From Saprospiraceae bacterium (GTDB lineage: Bacteria > Bacteroidota > Bacteroidia > Chitinophagales > Saprospiraceae), in contig JABWBR010000013.1 of the NCBI GenBank assembly GCA_013360405.1, positions 1 to 64,000 of the forward strand: a stretch of 64,000 nucleotides of DNA. The letters run 5' to 3'. The translations under genes were made by a program, and so were the position numbers. Below, in pieces: positions 40,466 to 50,096 of the stretch (its first letter is position 1; the number at the start of each line of letters is the position of its first letter). Below the pieces are notes generated by a model. The model saw only the letters and a program-made list of their open reading frames with translations. It had not been told where the DNA came from and did no database searches.

Positions 40466-41905
40466 TCAATCCGCCGTCCTGATCGTCGTATCCTCCTGAA
40501 TCCAGCATCCGACGCGGAAAGGAGCGCCGACTTGCAGATTGCGCAAAAAGACGTCTTCGCGGGAAGGCATATACTGGCTGTAGCGGTTGATCCATTTATT
40601 GGCTTCAGAGGCCGAAGAAGGATCTACGCGTTTAGCTTTGTTCCACATATCAATGGCCGGCCATACTACGATTTGGCTATCCCAGCCCCGACCCGGACCG
40701 CAGAGGGGACCGCTGGAGGCATACAGCCTGCCGATCAGGATATAAGGCTCGCCCCAGTTGGGTTTTACATCTGCAGCTTGTTGGGCATATTGGCGTGCGC
40801 GTTGAAAGTTCTTAAGGTGTACGTAATAGATTTGCCCGATGATCAGATAAATCTGGCCTTTTTTAGCGCGGTCTTTCTCTTCGGCAGCGGCTTTTTCAAA
40901 CAAGGCAATAGCCTCGCGGTAATCCGCGTCCCTTAATTTGTTGTAGGCCATTTGCAATTGCCCGGCTTCAACGCAGTTTTTATTGCCGGCGGCAATGACC
41001 TTCTGGAATTTTGCGTCCGCTTCGGAGCAGTCGCCCCATTTAAGACTACTGTATACATTGCGGATCACGTCGCAGTCGGTCGGTGATTCCTCAAATTCGG
41101 CGTAGAATTTGTTGGTGTAATATTCACAATCGTAGAAGCCTTTTACGGTTTCGAAATCTTCGAGCCGCACCAGGGCGTATCCTTCCACTGTTCGCCAACC
41201 TTCGCAGTTTTTCTCCTTGCAGTTGGCCAGCCCATAAGCCACTATACTGCGCACTTTGGCGGCATAGGTCTGGGCTTCTGCCATGGGGATTTTATTTTCT
41301 AAATGCAACTCTACCAGCAGGGCCGTAAACGGATTGATCACAAAATCGTTGGTTTTGTCACCATCCATATCAATGACCTTCTTAAACAGATTGTAAATTT
41401 CCATCCGGCCGGCGCGATGGGGATAGGTGTAGTACAGGTCGAAGGCTTTGCGTGCAGGAGCGTAGCTGCTATTGGGGAAACAACGGCCATTTTCGTCGTA
41501 GATCTCTAAGATTTTGGTGATATACGCCTCGCGTTGGACGGTATCCTGGGTTTGCCCCAAAAAATGTTCGTAAAACCGTATTCCATCGGCGTATACGTTA
41601 TTGCGTCGACCGTCAGCGGCGGGGGCTACGGCATACACTTTCTGCCAGTATTCAAAAGCCTGGTTCCAGTCGTTGGCTTTCAGAAAGTCGCGGTACAATA
41701 CGTAGTGGGTTTCGGCTTCATCTTTATTGGGGGCGTCGCTAAACTTGGGGCAAGGGCTCAATGTCTCATCCGCCTGTGGCGGTTTAACCGTGGAGACAGG
41801 CGGCGCCGGCGGCGTCGGAGGAGGCACTTGCTGAGCCGTTTTAGGTGAGCAGGCCGATAGCCCCAAGAGGCATATAATCGCAAAGAGATACGTTGAATTT
41901 CTCAT
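40466..41905 (-). CDS. TPR-containing lipoprotein, 479 residues
   Basis: From the ATG at 41905, MRNSTYLFAIICLLGLSACS is a lipoprotein signal with lipobox LSAC. A Pro-rich linker (VPPPTPPAPPVSTVKPP) is followed by helical repeats: AETHYVLYRDFLKANDWNQA, ADAKFQKVIAAGNKNCVEAG, REAIALFEKAAAEEKDRAKK, RARQYAQQAADVKPNWGEPY, matching tetratricopeptide repeats. It is probably outer-membrane anchored and a protein-protein scaffold; such proteins are widespread in the phylum. It starts 47 bases downstream of metK and may be cotranscribed with it. Confidence 0.85.
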   Translation of the reverse strand: MRNSTYLFAIICLLGLSACSPKTAQQVPPPTPPAPPVSTVKPPQADETLSPCPKFSDAPNKDEAETHYVLYRDFLKANDWNQAFEYWQKVYAVAPAADGRRNNVYADGIRFYEHFLGQTQDTVQREAYITKILEIYDENGRCFPNSSYAPARKAFDLYYTYPHRAGRMEIYNLFKKVIDMDGDKTNDFVINPFTALLVELHLENKIPMAEAQTYAAKVRSIVAYGLANCKEKNCEGWRTVEGYALVRLEDFETVKGFYDCEYYTNKFYAEFEESPTDCDVIRNVYSSLKWGDCSEADAKFQKVIAAGNKNCVEAGQLQMAYNKLRDADYREAIALFEKAAAEEKDRAKKGQIYLIIGQIYYVHLKNFQRARQYAQQAADVKPNWGEPYILIGRLYASSGPLCGPGRGWDSQIVVWPAIDMWNKAKRVDPSSASEANKWINRYSQYMPSREDVFLRNLQVGAPFRVGCWIQEDTTIRTAD

Positions 41906-41951
41906 AATGACAGGATTAAGCCTGATTAAAACGATATTTCCCAGGCGCATA

Positions 41952-43208
41952 TTATGCGATGTCGAAAGCAGCTTTCACCTTATCGACGTAGTCCAGTTTT
42001 TCCCAGGTAAAGGTTTCTACCTGCATCTCTTTTTTATTGCCGGCGCCATCTGTCATGGTGATGGTTTTTATTTCAGGCCGGCGACCCATGTGGCCGTAAG
42101 CTGCTGTTTCGGCATAGATCGGAGCGCGCAGTTTCAGGCGTTGTTCGATGGCATAAGGACGCATGTCGAAGATCTCCGTTACTTTTTTGGCTATGTCGCC
42201 GTCGCTGAGCCCCACTTTAGCGGTGCCGTAGGTATTTACGTAGATATTGGTGGGTTTTGCCACGCCGATGGCGTAAGACACCTGCACGAGTACTTCATTG
42301 CAAACGCCGGCGGCTACCAGGTTTTTAGCGATATGGCGGGTAGCATAAGCGCCCGAGCGGTCTACTTTTGAGGGGTCTTTGCCGCTGAAAGCTCCGCCGC
42401 CGTGAGCGCCTTTTCCACCGTATGTGTCCACAATGATCTTACGGCCGGTAAGTCCGGTATCCCCGTGTGGGCCGCCAATGACAAATTTGCCGGTGGGGTT
42501 TACGTGATAGATGATCTGGTCGTTGAACAAACGCTGGATATTGGGCGACAACCTGGCTTTTAACCTTGGAATAACGATTTGGATCACATCCTGGCGGATT
42601 TTAGCCAACATAGCTTCGTCCTGGTCGAATTCGTCGTGCTGGGTCGATACCACGATGGTGTCGATACGCGAGGGCGTGTGGTCGTCCTGGTATTCGATGG
42701 TGACCTGCGACTTGGCATCGGGGCGCAGATAGGTCATTTCCCGGCCTTCGCGGCGGATGGCAGCCAACTCGATCAGGATCTTATGCGCCAGGTCGACTGC
42801 CAGCGGCATGTAGTTGTCGGTTTCGTGGGTGGCATAGCCAAACATCATGCCCTGGTCGCCGGCGCCCTGGTCTTCCGGGTTGGCGCGTTCTACCCCGCGG
42901 TTGATATCAGGCGATTGCTCGTGGATGGCCGAGAGGATACCGCAGGAGTTGGCGTCAAACATATAGTCCGACTTGGTATAGCCGATGCGGCGAATCACTT
43001 CGCGGGCGATTTGCTGTACGTCGAGATATACATTCGATTTGACTTCGCCGGCAAGGATGACCTGGCCTGTGGTGACCAGCGTTTCACATGCAACTTTGGA
43101 ATGGGGGTCGAAAGCCAGGAAATTATCAACCAGCGCATCGGAGATCTGGTCGGCAATCTTATCGGGATGCCCTTCGGCAACTGATTCGGATGTGAAAAGA
43201 TATGGCAT
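41952..43208 (-). CDS. metK: S-adenosylmethionine synthetase
   Basis: MetK makes S-adenosylmethionine from methionine and ATP. From the ATG at 43208 ([20 protein letters not shown]) the 418-residue length is normal. Signature motifs are present: [56 protein letters not shown], and Lys/Asp metal sites. The longer frame to 43268 precedes the promoter box at 43247-43254 and is not used. No SAM riboswitch is seen in the short leader. Confidence 0.98.
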   Translation of the reverse strand: MPYLFTSESVAEGHPDKIADQISDALVDNFLAFDPHSKVACETLVTTGQVILAGEVKSNVYLDVQQIAREVIRRIGYTKSDYMFDANSCGILSAIHEQSPDINRGVERANPEDQGAGDQGMMFGYATHETDNYMPLAVDLAHKILIELAAIRREGREMTYLRPDAKSQVTIEYQDDHTPSRIDTIVVSTQHDEFDQDEAMLAKIRQDVIQIVIPRLKARLSPNIQRLFNDQIIYHVNPTGKFVIGGPHGDTGLTGRKIIVDTYGGKGAHGGGAFSGKDPSKVDRSGAYATRHIAKNLVAAGVCNEVLVQVSYAIGVAKPTNIYVNTYGTAKVGLSDGDIAKKVTEIFDMRPYAIEQRLKLRAPIYAETAAYGHMGRRPEIKTITMTDGAGNKKEMQVETFTWEKLDYVDKVKAAFDIA

Positions 43209-43246
43209 TGTATTGCTGTTGATAGTTTGAAAATGAAAAAGCGCTG

Positions 43247-43254
43247 CAAAAATA
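43247..43254 (-). promoter_or_regulatory. -7 promoter box of metK
   Basis: The minus strand reads TATTTTTG about 39 bases upstream of the metK ATG. The start codon choice at 43208 depends on it. Confidence 0.6.
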
Positions 43255-43412
43255 ATAAAGCGTGGCATTTTAAATGCATAATACTTTGATAGCTTGCTAC
43301 TGCATTTTTTTTATACAACCTGCGGCCCCAAAGAAGCGCTCATTTGTTGTACAGATTGCAATCGCATTGCGCAAATTTTACTACTTTGCCTGTCGTAACG
43401 TGTAAAAGTGCT

Positions 43413-45674
43413 ATGAAACTACGCAATAAAAGCCTTGCGCTTATTCTTTTCTTTGGGTTTTTGAGTGCCAGCCTCTACGGCCGGCATATTATTGGCGGGG
43501 TGATGACCTATGAGTGCCTTGGCGGCAACAATTACAGGTTTACCTTAAAAATTTACCGCGACTGCAACTGTACGATGTGCGCCGATTTTGACCCGGAGGC
43601 CTTTATCGCCGTTTATCGCTGCGGTCAGGGTACGCCCTGCAATAGCCTAAACCAAAATGAATGGTTCACTCGCATCAATGTGCCTCTGGGGCCTGTTGAA
43701 AATATCGAGGCGCCCGATTATCCCTGCCTTATTCCTCCCAATGTTTGCGTGGAAGAGGGCATTTATCAGTTTACGCTCAACCTGCCGCAATCGAACCTGA
43801 GTTACCATATCTCTTATCAGCGTTGCTGCCGCAATATTACTATCAATAATATCCTGGATCCGGGCGACTCAGGCGCCACGTATACCATTGAAATAACACC
43901 CGCCGCCCAACTGGTGTGCAATAACAGCCCTGTTTTTGATGAATTTCCGCCAACGGTTATCTGCGCAGGAGAACCCCTGGCTTTCGACCACTCCGCTACC
44001 GATGCCGAGGGCGACCAACTGGTCTATGAGTTCTGCCCACCCCTCCTCGGCGGCGGCCCGGCTCTCGACCCCGTTAATTACCCCCAATGCTGGGGCGCCA
44101 ACCCCAACCCCGCTTGCCCGCCTCCCTATAATACCGTCGATTTTGTGGCGCCGGCTTATACGCCCAGTCAGCCTATGGGCGGTAACCCGATGGTTACTAT
44201 CAATCCCACTACCGGACTTATTACAGGCACTCCTATTATACAGGGGCAATACGTGGTGGGCGTCTGCGTATCCGAATACCGCAACGGCATACTGCTAAGC
44301 AAGGTTTTTCGCGACTTTCAGTTCAATGTTGCCCGCTGTGACCCAACGGTGGTGGCCGAAGTGGAATCTGATGAAGTGGTTAATAACCAGCAGTTTGTTA
44401 TCAATTCGTGCGGAAATAATACCATCTCTTTTGTAAATGAAAGTTTCCAGCGCATCTATATCGACCAGTTTGAATGGCGCTTTCATATAGGCAACGATAC
44501 CCTGTCATTGACCGGCAATAACAACTGGAACCCTACCGTGACTTTCCCCGGCGTGGGGCAATACACAGGCGACCTCATCCTCAACCCCGGCACCGACTGC
44601 GGCGATACGGCGCAGATATCCGTGAATATTTTCCCGGCCATCGAAGCCGATTTTTCTTACGCCTATGACACTTGTATAGCCGGACCTGTCACGTTTACCG
44701 ACTTATCAACCACCGGGAGTTGCTGCCTGACCTCCTGGAATTGGAATTTCGGCGATGGAGGCAATAGCGCCCTGCAAAATCCTTTTCATATTTACCAGGA
44801 ACCCGGAGAAATACCGGTAACCCTCGAAGTCACCGATACCAACCAATGCGTGGATCAAATCACCCGGGTCATCACTTATTACCCCGTGCCGGCGCTCATC
44901 GTAATTTCGCCCAGCGAATTCCAGGGCTGTGTACCCGCGAGGATCAGGTTCAACAATTTATCGTTTCCTATCGATTCGACCTACGACATCACCTGGCAGT
45001 TTGGCGACGGGGGCTCTTCCGGGGAGATCAGCCCGGTATATATCTACGAATCGCCGGGTACCTACACGGTCAGCCTGGAGATCATTTCGCCTATAGGCTG
45101 CCAGACGGATACCGTATTCAACGAACTCATCACGGTAAGGCCCTCGCCCGAAGCCGGGTTTACCTTCATTCCCGACAACCCCAGCAGTATCGAGCCGACG
45201 GTGACGTTTACCGATGCTTCGCAAGACGCCGTCAAATGGGAGTGGAATTTTGGCGATAACCGTACCTCCAACTTGCCCAGCCCAGTGCATACCTATCGAG
45301 ATACCGGTTTGTATGCCGTCGTGCAAATCGTGACGCATCCCAGCGGTTGTAAGGATACGCTGATCCAATATATCGACATAAAACCCGAAGTGCGGTATTT
45401 CCTTCCCAACGCCTTTACTCCCAACGGAGATTCGGTGAACGACGGATTCAAAGGCGAAGGTATCATGGATGGCGCCACCAACTTCCGCATGAGTATCTGG
45501 AACCGTTGGGGCGAATTGGTCTTCGAAACCACAAACCCCGACCAGTCCTGGAACGGCCGCAAAGGCAACAACGGCCCGGAGGCGCCGGCAGGGGTCTACC
45601 TGGTGCTGGTCTCCTACGACGAACCCCGTGGAAGCCGAATCGAAATCAAGGGCTACGCTACCTTAATTAAGTAG
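43413..45674 (+). CDS. Secreted PKD-repeat protein with gliding-motility-type (CHU_C) C-terminus
   Basis: The ATG at 43413 (MKLRNKSLALILFFGFLSAS) begins a signal peptide; the upstream frame from 43344 is excluded. The first 330 residues are Cys-rich (CLGGNNYRFTLKIYRDCNCT, ISYQRCCRNITI). Residues about 410-660 hold three PKD domains (WNWNFGDGGNSALQNPFHIY, WQFGDGGSSGEISPVYIYES, WEWNFGDNRTSNLPSPVHTY). The last 90 residues are a type B/CHU_C sorting domain (YFLPNAFTPNGDSVNDGFKG, WNRWGELVFETTNPDQSWNG, PAGVYLVLVSYDE). It is exported by T9SS to the surface, with adhesion the likely role. The OsmC gene follows after 18 bases. Confidence 0.92.
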   Translation: MKLRNKSLALILFFGFLSASLYGRHIIGGVMTYECLGGNNYRFTLKIYRDCNCTMCADFDPEAFIAVYRCGQGTPCNSLNQNEWFTRINVPLGPVENIEAPDYPCLIPPNVCVEEGIYQFTLNLPQSNLSYHISYQRCCRNITINNILDPGDSGATYTIEITPAAQLVCNNSPVFDEFPPTVICAGEPLAFDHSATDAEGDQLVYEFCPPLLGGGPALDPVNYPQCWGANPNPACPPPYNTVDFVAPAYTPSQPMGGNPMVTINPTTGLITGTPIIQGQYVVGVCVSEYRNGILLSKVFRDFQFNVARCDPTVVAEVESDEVVNNQQFVINSCGNNTISFVNESFQRIYIDQFEWRFHIGNDTLSLTGNNNWNPTVTFPGVGQYTGDLILNPGTDCGDTAQISVNIFPAIEADFSYAYDTCIAGPVTFTDLSTTGSCCLTSWNWNFGDGGNSALQNPFHIYQEPGEIPVTLEVTDTNQCVDQITRVITYYPVPALIVISPSEFQGCVPARIRFNNLSFPIDSTYDITWQFGDGGSSGEISPVYIYESPGTYTVSLEIISPIGCQTDTVFNELITVRPSPEAGFTFIPDNPSSIEPTVTFTDASQDAVKWEWNFGDNRTSNLPSPVHTYRDTGLYAVVQIVTHPSGCKDTLIQYIDIKPEVRYFLPNAFTPNGDSVNDGFKGEGIMDGATNFRMSIWNRWGELVFETTNPDQSWNGRKGNNGPEAPAGVYLVLVSYDEPRGSRIEIKGYATLIK

Positions 45675-45692
45675 ATATCAATATCAAACTGC

Positions 45693-46094
45693 ATGACCCA
45701 AGTTACCGCGGTGATCGGCCGCGACCGCTATAAAACAGAGCTCACTGCCGGCAGTCATTTTATCATTGCTGACGAACCCCTCCACGACGGCGGCGCGGAT
45801 CTCGGCCCGGCGCCCTACCAACTGCTGCTTTCAGCCCTCGGCGCTTGCACGGTAATGACGTTGCGCTCATACGCCGATATTAAAGCATTGCCCGTCAGTC
45901 GCATTACCGCCGAATTGTCTATGCAGGTCAAAGACGTCGACGGTAAGCGGCATTCCTACATACAACGTCATATTACCATTGAAGGAGAGCTCGATGAGAA
46001 AGTACTACACCGCATGACCAAAATAGCCGAGATGTGCCCGGTGCACCGGGTGCTCAGCGGAGACATTCAAATTCACACCCGTTTGAACAATTAG
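45693..46094 (+). CDS. OsmC/Ohr-family protein
   Basis: This 133-residue protein has the OsmC core: PLHDGGADLGPAPYQLLLSA, LGACTVMTLRSYADIKALPV, and a second cysteine in EMCPVHRVLSGDIQIH. The pair of Cys (C51 in GACT and C113 in EMCPVH) forms the peroxidase active site in OsmC proteins, so hydroperoxide reduction is likely. It follows the PKD/CHU_C gene but is functionally unrelated to it. Confidence 0.9.
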   Translation: MTQVTAVIGRDRYKTELTAGSHFIIADEPLHDGGADLGPAPYQLLLSALGACTVMTLRSYADIKALPVSRITAELSMQVKDVDGKRHSYIQRHITIEGELDEKVLHRMTKIAEMCPVHRVLSGDIQIHTRLNN

Positions 46095-46146
46095 CCCGAT
46101 TGGCGGGTTTTGTGTGAAAATCATTCATTTCCAAAATATCGCTACC

Positions 46147-46680
46147 ATGCTAAAAAAATCACTCTTCGTATTACTGATCCTGAGCACGGCTATGGGAAGC
46201 CTGTATGCACAACAAGATAAGTCGAAGCGCCCGAGCCCGCCCGCAAAAATGGAAACGGCCATTGGCGACCTCAAAGTAGTCATCGAATACAACAGCCCTG
46301 CAGTAAAAGGCCGTACTATATGGGGCGAATTGGTGCCTTACGGCAAAATATGGCGTACCGGCGCTAACGAGGCCACTACTTTTACCATCAGCCATGATGC
46401 AATGGTACAAGGCCACCACCTGGCTGCCGGCAAATACGCCCTGTTTACCATCCCCGGCGAAGAAGAATGGGTAATCGTCTTTAACAAAGTAGCCGACCAA
46501 TGGGGCGCCTACAATTACAACGAAAAAGAAGACGCCCTGCGCGTAGCCGCAAAAGCCGGTTCCGCCCCCGAATTCAACGAACGCCTGACATTTGAGGCCG
46601 CCGTGCGCGATACTGTTGGTTTTGTCAATATTAAATGGGAAAACCTGGCAGTGGGATTTTCGATAAAAAAAGCAGAATAG
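46147..46680 (+). CDS. Exported DUF2911 protein
   Basis: From the ATG at 46147, MLKKSLFVLLILSTAMGSLY begins a signal peptide that ends at about YAQ. The mature protein shows the DUF2911 pattern: IEYNSPAVKGRTIWGELVPY, GKIWRTGANEATTFTISHD, LAAGKYALFTIPGEEEWVIV and WGAYNYNEKEDALRV. It is a periplasmic or secreted protein of unknown function, widespread in Bacteroidota. A word-palindrome follows. Confidence 0.88.
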   Translation: MLKKSLFVLLILSTAMGSLYAQQDKSKRPSPPAKMETAIGDLKVVIEYNSPAVKGRTIWGELVPYGKIWRTGANEATTFTISHDAMVQGHHLAAGKYALFTIPGEEEWVIVFNKVADQWGAYNYNEKEDALRVAAKAGSAPEFNERLTFEAAVRDTVGFVNIKWENLAVGFSIKKAE

Positions 46681-46693
46681 TGTGGTTTAATTA

Positions 46694-46784
46694 ACCACAG
46701 AGTTACACGGAGTTTACACGGAGTGACACAGAGCATGATTTTGACTCCGTGAAACTCTGTGTAAACTCCGTGTAACTCTGTGGT
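46694..46784. repeat. Word-palindrome (CACAGAGTTACACGGAGTTT words)
   Basis: Arm 46694-46732 (ACCACAGAGTTACACGGAGT…) and arm 46745-46784 pair over about 40 bases with few mismatches, with loop around CATGATTTTGA. Left and right arms each hold three CACAGAG/CACGGAG words. It lies between two plus-strand genes. Confidence 0.88.
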
Positions 46785-46794
46785 AAAATATTCA

Positions 46795-47373
46795 ATGATG
46801 AATCCTAAAAACTTAACAACATTCGTCATTATTTTCCTGTCATTAAATGTTATACAAGCCCAAACCAAATTCGAAAAAGAATACCGCCTGAAAAACACTT
46901 CCGTCCCGGCAAAAGTACAGGCATTTATAGATTCGCTTCCCTTTCAGGAAAAAATAAAATGGTATTTCGAGGAAAATAATACCGGCAATTCAATAGAAGC
47001 AAAATTCAAGTCGGATAAAATAAGATACAGCGTTGAATTTGATACAGCCGGTAATATCCAGGATATAGAGAAAGAAATACATTGGACTGATATGCCGGCA
47101 TCAACCCAGAGCCGGATTACAGCGCATCTCAATACCGGCTACGGCTACCACAAAATTCAAAAAATTCAAATACAATATTCCGGTTCTTCCGATGATTTGA
47201 TAAATTTTATTAATAAAAAAAATACAAAAAATATCACCATCCGTTATGAGATAATTGTCAAAACAAGGCTCATCAGAAAGGTGTCATTATTTGAAATGAC
47301 ATTTGACGAAAATGGACAACATCTTAACACGGCGGAAATTCGGTTTAAAAACACAGACAACCTTGAATACTAG
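46795..47373 (+). CDS. Exported hypothetical protein, PepSY-like
   Basis: The ATG at 46795 (MMNPKNLTTFVIIFLSLNVI) opens a signal peptide ending at about QAQ. The mature 170 residues (VPAKVQAFIDSLPFQEKIKW, GNSIEAKFKSDKIRYSVEFD, …TAHLNTGYGYHKIQKIQIQY) look like two PepSY-like or beta-lactamase-inhibitor-like alpha-beta units. No catalytic motif. It overlaps the downstream DUF2490-type gene, and translation is probably coupled. Confidence 0.7.
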   Translation: MMNPKNLTTFVIIFLSLNVIQAQTKFEKEYRLKNTSVPAKVQAFIDSLPFQEKIKWYFEENNTGNSIEAKFKSDKIRYSVEFDTAGNIQDIEKEIHWTDMPASTQSRITAHLNTGYGYHKIQKIQIQYSGSSDDLINFINKKNTKNITIRYEIIVKTRLIRKVSLFEMTFDENGQHLNTAEIRFKNTDNLEY

Positions 47374-48052
47374 ATTTTGGCTATTGCTTTTGTTTTTTGG
47401 CATCGCCCTGATACAAAAAAACGCAGCGCAAAGCGGCTACCGGATCGGATTATTGCCCGCCGTCAATATCAATAAACCCATAGGCAGGGGCTGGGCCGTC
47501 AATTTTAAATACGAATTGCGGCAATTTGTAGCGGAAGGCGATTATTCCGCCTCGCCCGAATCTGCGTTTGAATACGATTTATCCGATTTTATATTTATCG
47601 CCTCGAAAAAAGTGGGGTTGAATAACACGATCGCCGGGGGGTATTTGTTTCGCCTGCGCGGCGCCACTGTTACCCATCGCACTATCCAGCAATTTACGAT
47701 TGTCAGAAAACTAAACGCCTTTCGCCTGGCTCACCGCATTTCCACTGATCAAACGTTCGAACCCGATAATCCTGTTGAATACCGGCTCCGCTACCGCCTA
47801 ACCACAGAATTGCCGCTTAACGGCGAATCAGTTGACCCCGGCGAATGGTATGTGAAAATCAGCAATGAATACCTGAATTCACTGCAGGAAAACAGCTACG
47901 ACCTCGAAGTGCGGCTCATTCCGCTGCTGGGGTATGAATTTAATGACAATAACAAACTGGAATTCGGCCCCGATTACCGTATTAGTTCGTTTCTCGAAAA
48001 CTCTCCGCGCAGTGTGTACTGGCTGAGTGTGAATTGGTTTGTGAAGCTGTAG
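47312..48052 (+). CDS. DUF2490-like outer-membrane protein
   Basis: The chain is beta-rich (NKPIGRGWAVNFKYELRQFV, FAYEYDL-type strands, EYRLRYRLTTELPLNGESVD, LEVRLIPLLGYEFNDNNKLE, SVYWLSVNWFVKL) and matches the DUF2490 barrel pattern, ending in aromatic strands. The start is uncertain: an ATG at 47312 gives 24 extra residues, whereas TTG at 47363 (MNTRFWLLLLFFGIALIQKN) gives a normal signal peptide and only an 11-base overlap with the previous gene. I favour the TTG biologically but list the longer ATG form. Function unknown. Confidence 0.7.
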   Translation: MDNILTRRKFGLKTQTTLNTRFWLLLLFFGIALIQKNAAQSGYRIGLLPAVNINKPIGRGWAVNFKYELRQFVAEGDYSASPESAFEYDLSDFIFIASKKVGLNNTIAGGYLFRLRGATVTHRTIQQFTIVRKLNAFRLAHRISTDQTFEPDNPVEYRLRYRLTTELPLNGESVDPGEWYVKISNEYLNSLQENSYDLEVRLIPLLGYEFNDNNKLEFGPDYRISSFLENSPRSVYWLSVNWFVKL

Positions 48053-48054
48053 GG

Positions 48055-48113
48055 GGGTGACAAGGCTTTGAATGCAAGTCACCCTGTCACCCTGTCACCT
48101 TGTCACCTTGTCA
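48055..48113. repeat. Word array TGTCACC(C/T) between convergent genes
   Basis: Four to five TGTCACCY copies (48077-48113) face GGGTGACAAGG (48056-48066) across a short loop. On the minus strand GGTGACAAGGTGACA supplies the stop codon of the M20 gene and its last residues (…GDKVTR*). Confidence 0.82.
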
Positions 48114-49474
48114 CCAAACATCTCAATCAACCCGCCGCCGATAGCTACCACTCCCGTTTCCAGCGCTTTTTCGTACTTTGGGGCAAAATGGCCTGTATGC
48201 ACCAGTGGCGCCTTGGCCCCCGGCTTTAGCTTAAAGTCGGCATCGTAGGCATCGGGATCTTGTACGCCCAGGCGAATCATGAGTATCGGGATATTACGCC
48301 GGCTGCCGTCGGGGAATAAAATCTGATAGGCCAGCATGGGTGCGTCTTCGCTCGACATGATCGGCACAATAGTGCGCACCTGTTCAGGGCGTTCGACAAG
48401 CGAAGTCATGAACCGGCGCATCGATTGTTCCATAGCGGCGTCGGAGATCAACGGCTGGCACTCCACAATTTTCTCCAGTTTGAAGCTGTCTTCGGGTATT
48501 TCATAGATAATAGCCAGACCTTTGATGTAATTGGCAATCTTCCTTTCAATTTCGCGCAAGTGGGGCATCTGATAGGTGCGGGCGCTGAGCTTCAACACGA
48601 TTTTTGTGGGATTGACGTTAATTACCGAGGAGGTTTCCCGGCCTGATATATTCACCAATACTTCGTCAAATGGAGAGAATTTGGTTGGTAGTTTGTAGAA
48701 AAGATCTTCAAATGCATTGGCTACTTCGTTGATGCTTGCCATTCGGCCTGCATGTCCGCCTTCAGAGGTGATGGTCAGATTCCAGAAAGCTGCGCCGGCC
48801 ATGGTTTCGCCTGCGCGCAGGCCAACCGTTCCTGCGGGCAACTGATCGAAGACGTGGGTGAACAGTATTTTGTCGGGTATAAATCCCAGCTTGTCGTAAA
48901 GTCCTTCGGCTACCATTTTTTCGGCGCCACCGTGGCCTTCCTCACCAGGCTGAAATAGGAACGCGCAGGTGCCTTTCCAGTATTTTCGCAGGCGATGCAT
49001 CAAAACGGCATTGGCCGTGCACAAGCTGCTATGGAGTTGATGGCCGCAACCGTGGTGCCTTCCCTCGATGGTACTATGGAAAGGCAGTCCGGTCAGGTCT
49101 TGCAGGATGAGGGCGTCCATATCACCCCGGTACAAAATCCTGGGGCCGTCGCCGTTGTACAATACGATTGCAAAACCCGATTGGGCAAAGGGGCCGAATA
49201 ACTTGTAGTCGCGGCCTTCCTGCATACCTAAATCCTTAAGCGTCGCTTTAATCCGCTTAGCCGTGTCGTGGCATTCCAGCCCGAGTTCGGGGTGAGCGTT
49301 GATTTCCCGGTACAGCTCGAAAATGCGCCCGGAGATTTGCTGGAATTCATCCAGCAATACTTGTCTGCTTGGCATATTTTGTTTTGTTTTAGTAGGTGAA
49401 ACAGGTTGTGCATCTATGTGAGCGCATAGCGTTGTCATTACGGCGATGAGTATCGCCGTCAGTTGTTTTTTCAT
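48095..49474 (-). CDS. Exported M20-family amidohydrolase
   Basis: A signal peptide (MKKQLTAILIAVMTTLCAHIDA) precedes a 430-residue M20/amidohydrolase body: RIFELYREINAHPELGLE, PRILYRGDMDALILQDLTGL, GRHHGCGHQLHSSLCTANAV, FLFQPGEEGHGGAEKMVAEG, a dimerisation domain (ITSEGGHAGRMASINEVANA), and SSEDAPML with HTGHFAPKYEKAL. In the usual HxCGHDxH motif an H and a D are replaced (HGCGHQLH), so zinc binding may differ. The family hydrolyses N-acyl amino acids or peptides. The last residues GDKVTR come from the word array. The next upstream gene is 18 bases away. Confidence 0.88.
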   Translation of the reverse strand: MKKQLTAILIAVMTTLCAHIDAQPVSPTKTKQNMPSRQVLLDEFQQISGRIFELYREINAHPELGLECHDTAKRIKATLKDLGMQEGRDYKLFGPFAQSGFAIVLYNGDGPRILYRGDMDALILQDLTGLPFHSTIEGRHHGCGHQLHSSLCTANAVLMHRLRKYWKGTCAFLFQPGEEGHGGAEKMVAEGLYDKLGFIPDKILFTHVFDQLPAGTVGLRAGETMAGAAFWNLTITSEGGHAGRMASINEVANAFEDLFYKLPTKFSPFDEVLVNISGRETSSVINVNPTKIVLKLSARTYQMPHLREIERKIANYIKGLAIIYEIPEDSFKLEKIVECQPLISDAAMEQSMRRFMTSLVERPEQVRTIVPIMSSEDAPMLAYQILFPDGSRRNIPILMIRLGVQDPDAYDADFKLKPGAKAPLVHTGHFAPKYEKALETGVVAIGGGLIEMFGDKVTR

Positions 49475-49492
49475 AGTAATGGATTTTGTGAA

Positions 49493-50071
49493 TTAATAAA
49501 TCATTTCCCCGACGGGGACATAATCGGTTGTGATGCGAATGAATTGATTGCTAAATGAAATAGCATTCCCTTTTATCTTTCCGCTTATCTGGCAGTGAAC
49601 GATGGTTTCGTCTGGTTTTGGGGATTGCTCATCCCATTCAGTGTAATTTAGCATGGTTCCATTTTTTAAATAAATGGTTTGCCCTTTGACTTTTGCATCG
49701 ATTTTTTCTCCCTTGAATTCAAGCGCTACCTTATGCCTGGTTGAGCCGGTTATGTGCAAGGAATCGGTTTTGTTTTCCGAATAATAGACACCTCTGACAT
49801 CGTGGGAGGCCAGATGCAAACGGCTAATGATGGCCGGTCCGAAGAACAGGAAAATGATGAAGTATAATAAAAACAGGCATCCGATCCCCATCTCATTTCC
49901 ATCTTCTTTTTGGGAAACCATGCCGATAAAGAATAGGATAAACCCTATTCCGCCAAATAAGATTTCCATAGGAAAATCCAGATAGTAGTCGATTATCCAT
50001 GCTACTAAAAGCGGAGAGATTAGCAGCGCTACAATTGTAGATGTTATTAAAAAAGGTCGTATGAGTTTCAT
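49493..50071 (-). CDS. Hypothetical membrane protein (paralogue of 50097)
   Basis: A 192-residue protein with three transmembrane segments (SIVALLISPLLVAWIIDYYL, EILFGGIGFILFFIGMV, GIGCLFLLYFIIFLFFG) followed by an extracytoplasmic or cytoplasmic tail of about 110 residues. The tail (SRLHLASHDVRGVYYSENK, LHITGSTRHKVALEFKGEKI, IYLKNGTMLNYTEW) aligns with the 50097 protein (KIHLASGDYRKTYMAEK, LILTGPTKNKVQVRFQEKKW, IFLENGDQLRYYTK). Family unknown. It lies 25 bases downstream of the 50097 gene. Confidence 0.72.
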   Translation of the reverse strand: MKLIRPFLITSTIVALLISPLLVAWIIDYYLDFPMEILFGGIGFILFFIGMVSQKEDGNEMGIGCLFLLYFIIFLFFGPAIISRLHLASHDVRGVYYSENKTDSLHITGSTRHKVALEFKGEKIDAKVKGQTIYLKNGTMLNYTEWDEQSPKPDETIVHCQISGKIKGNAISFSNQFIRITTDYVPVGEMIY

Positions 50072-50096
50072 TGGGAAGTGGTTTTATTAATTAAAA

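Noticed and set aside
43209-43300. SAM riboswitch before metK
   Set aside because: The leader is only about 35 bases after the promoter box and has no SAM aptamer motif.
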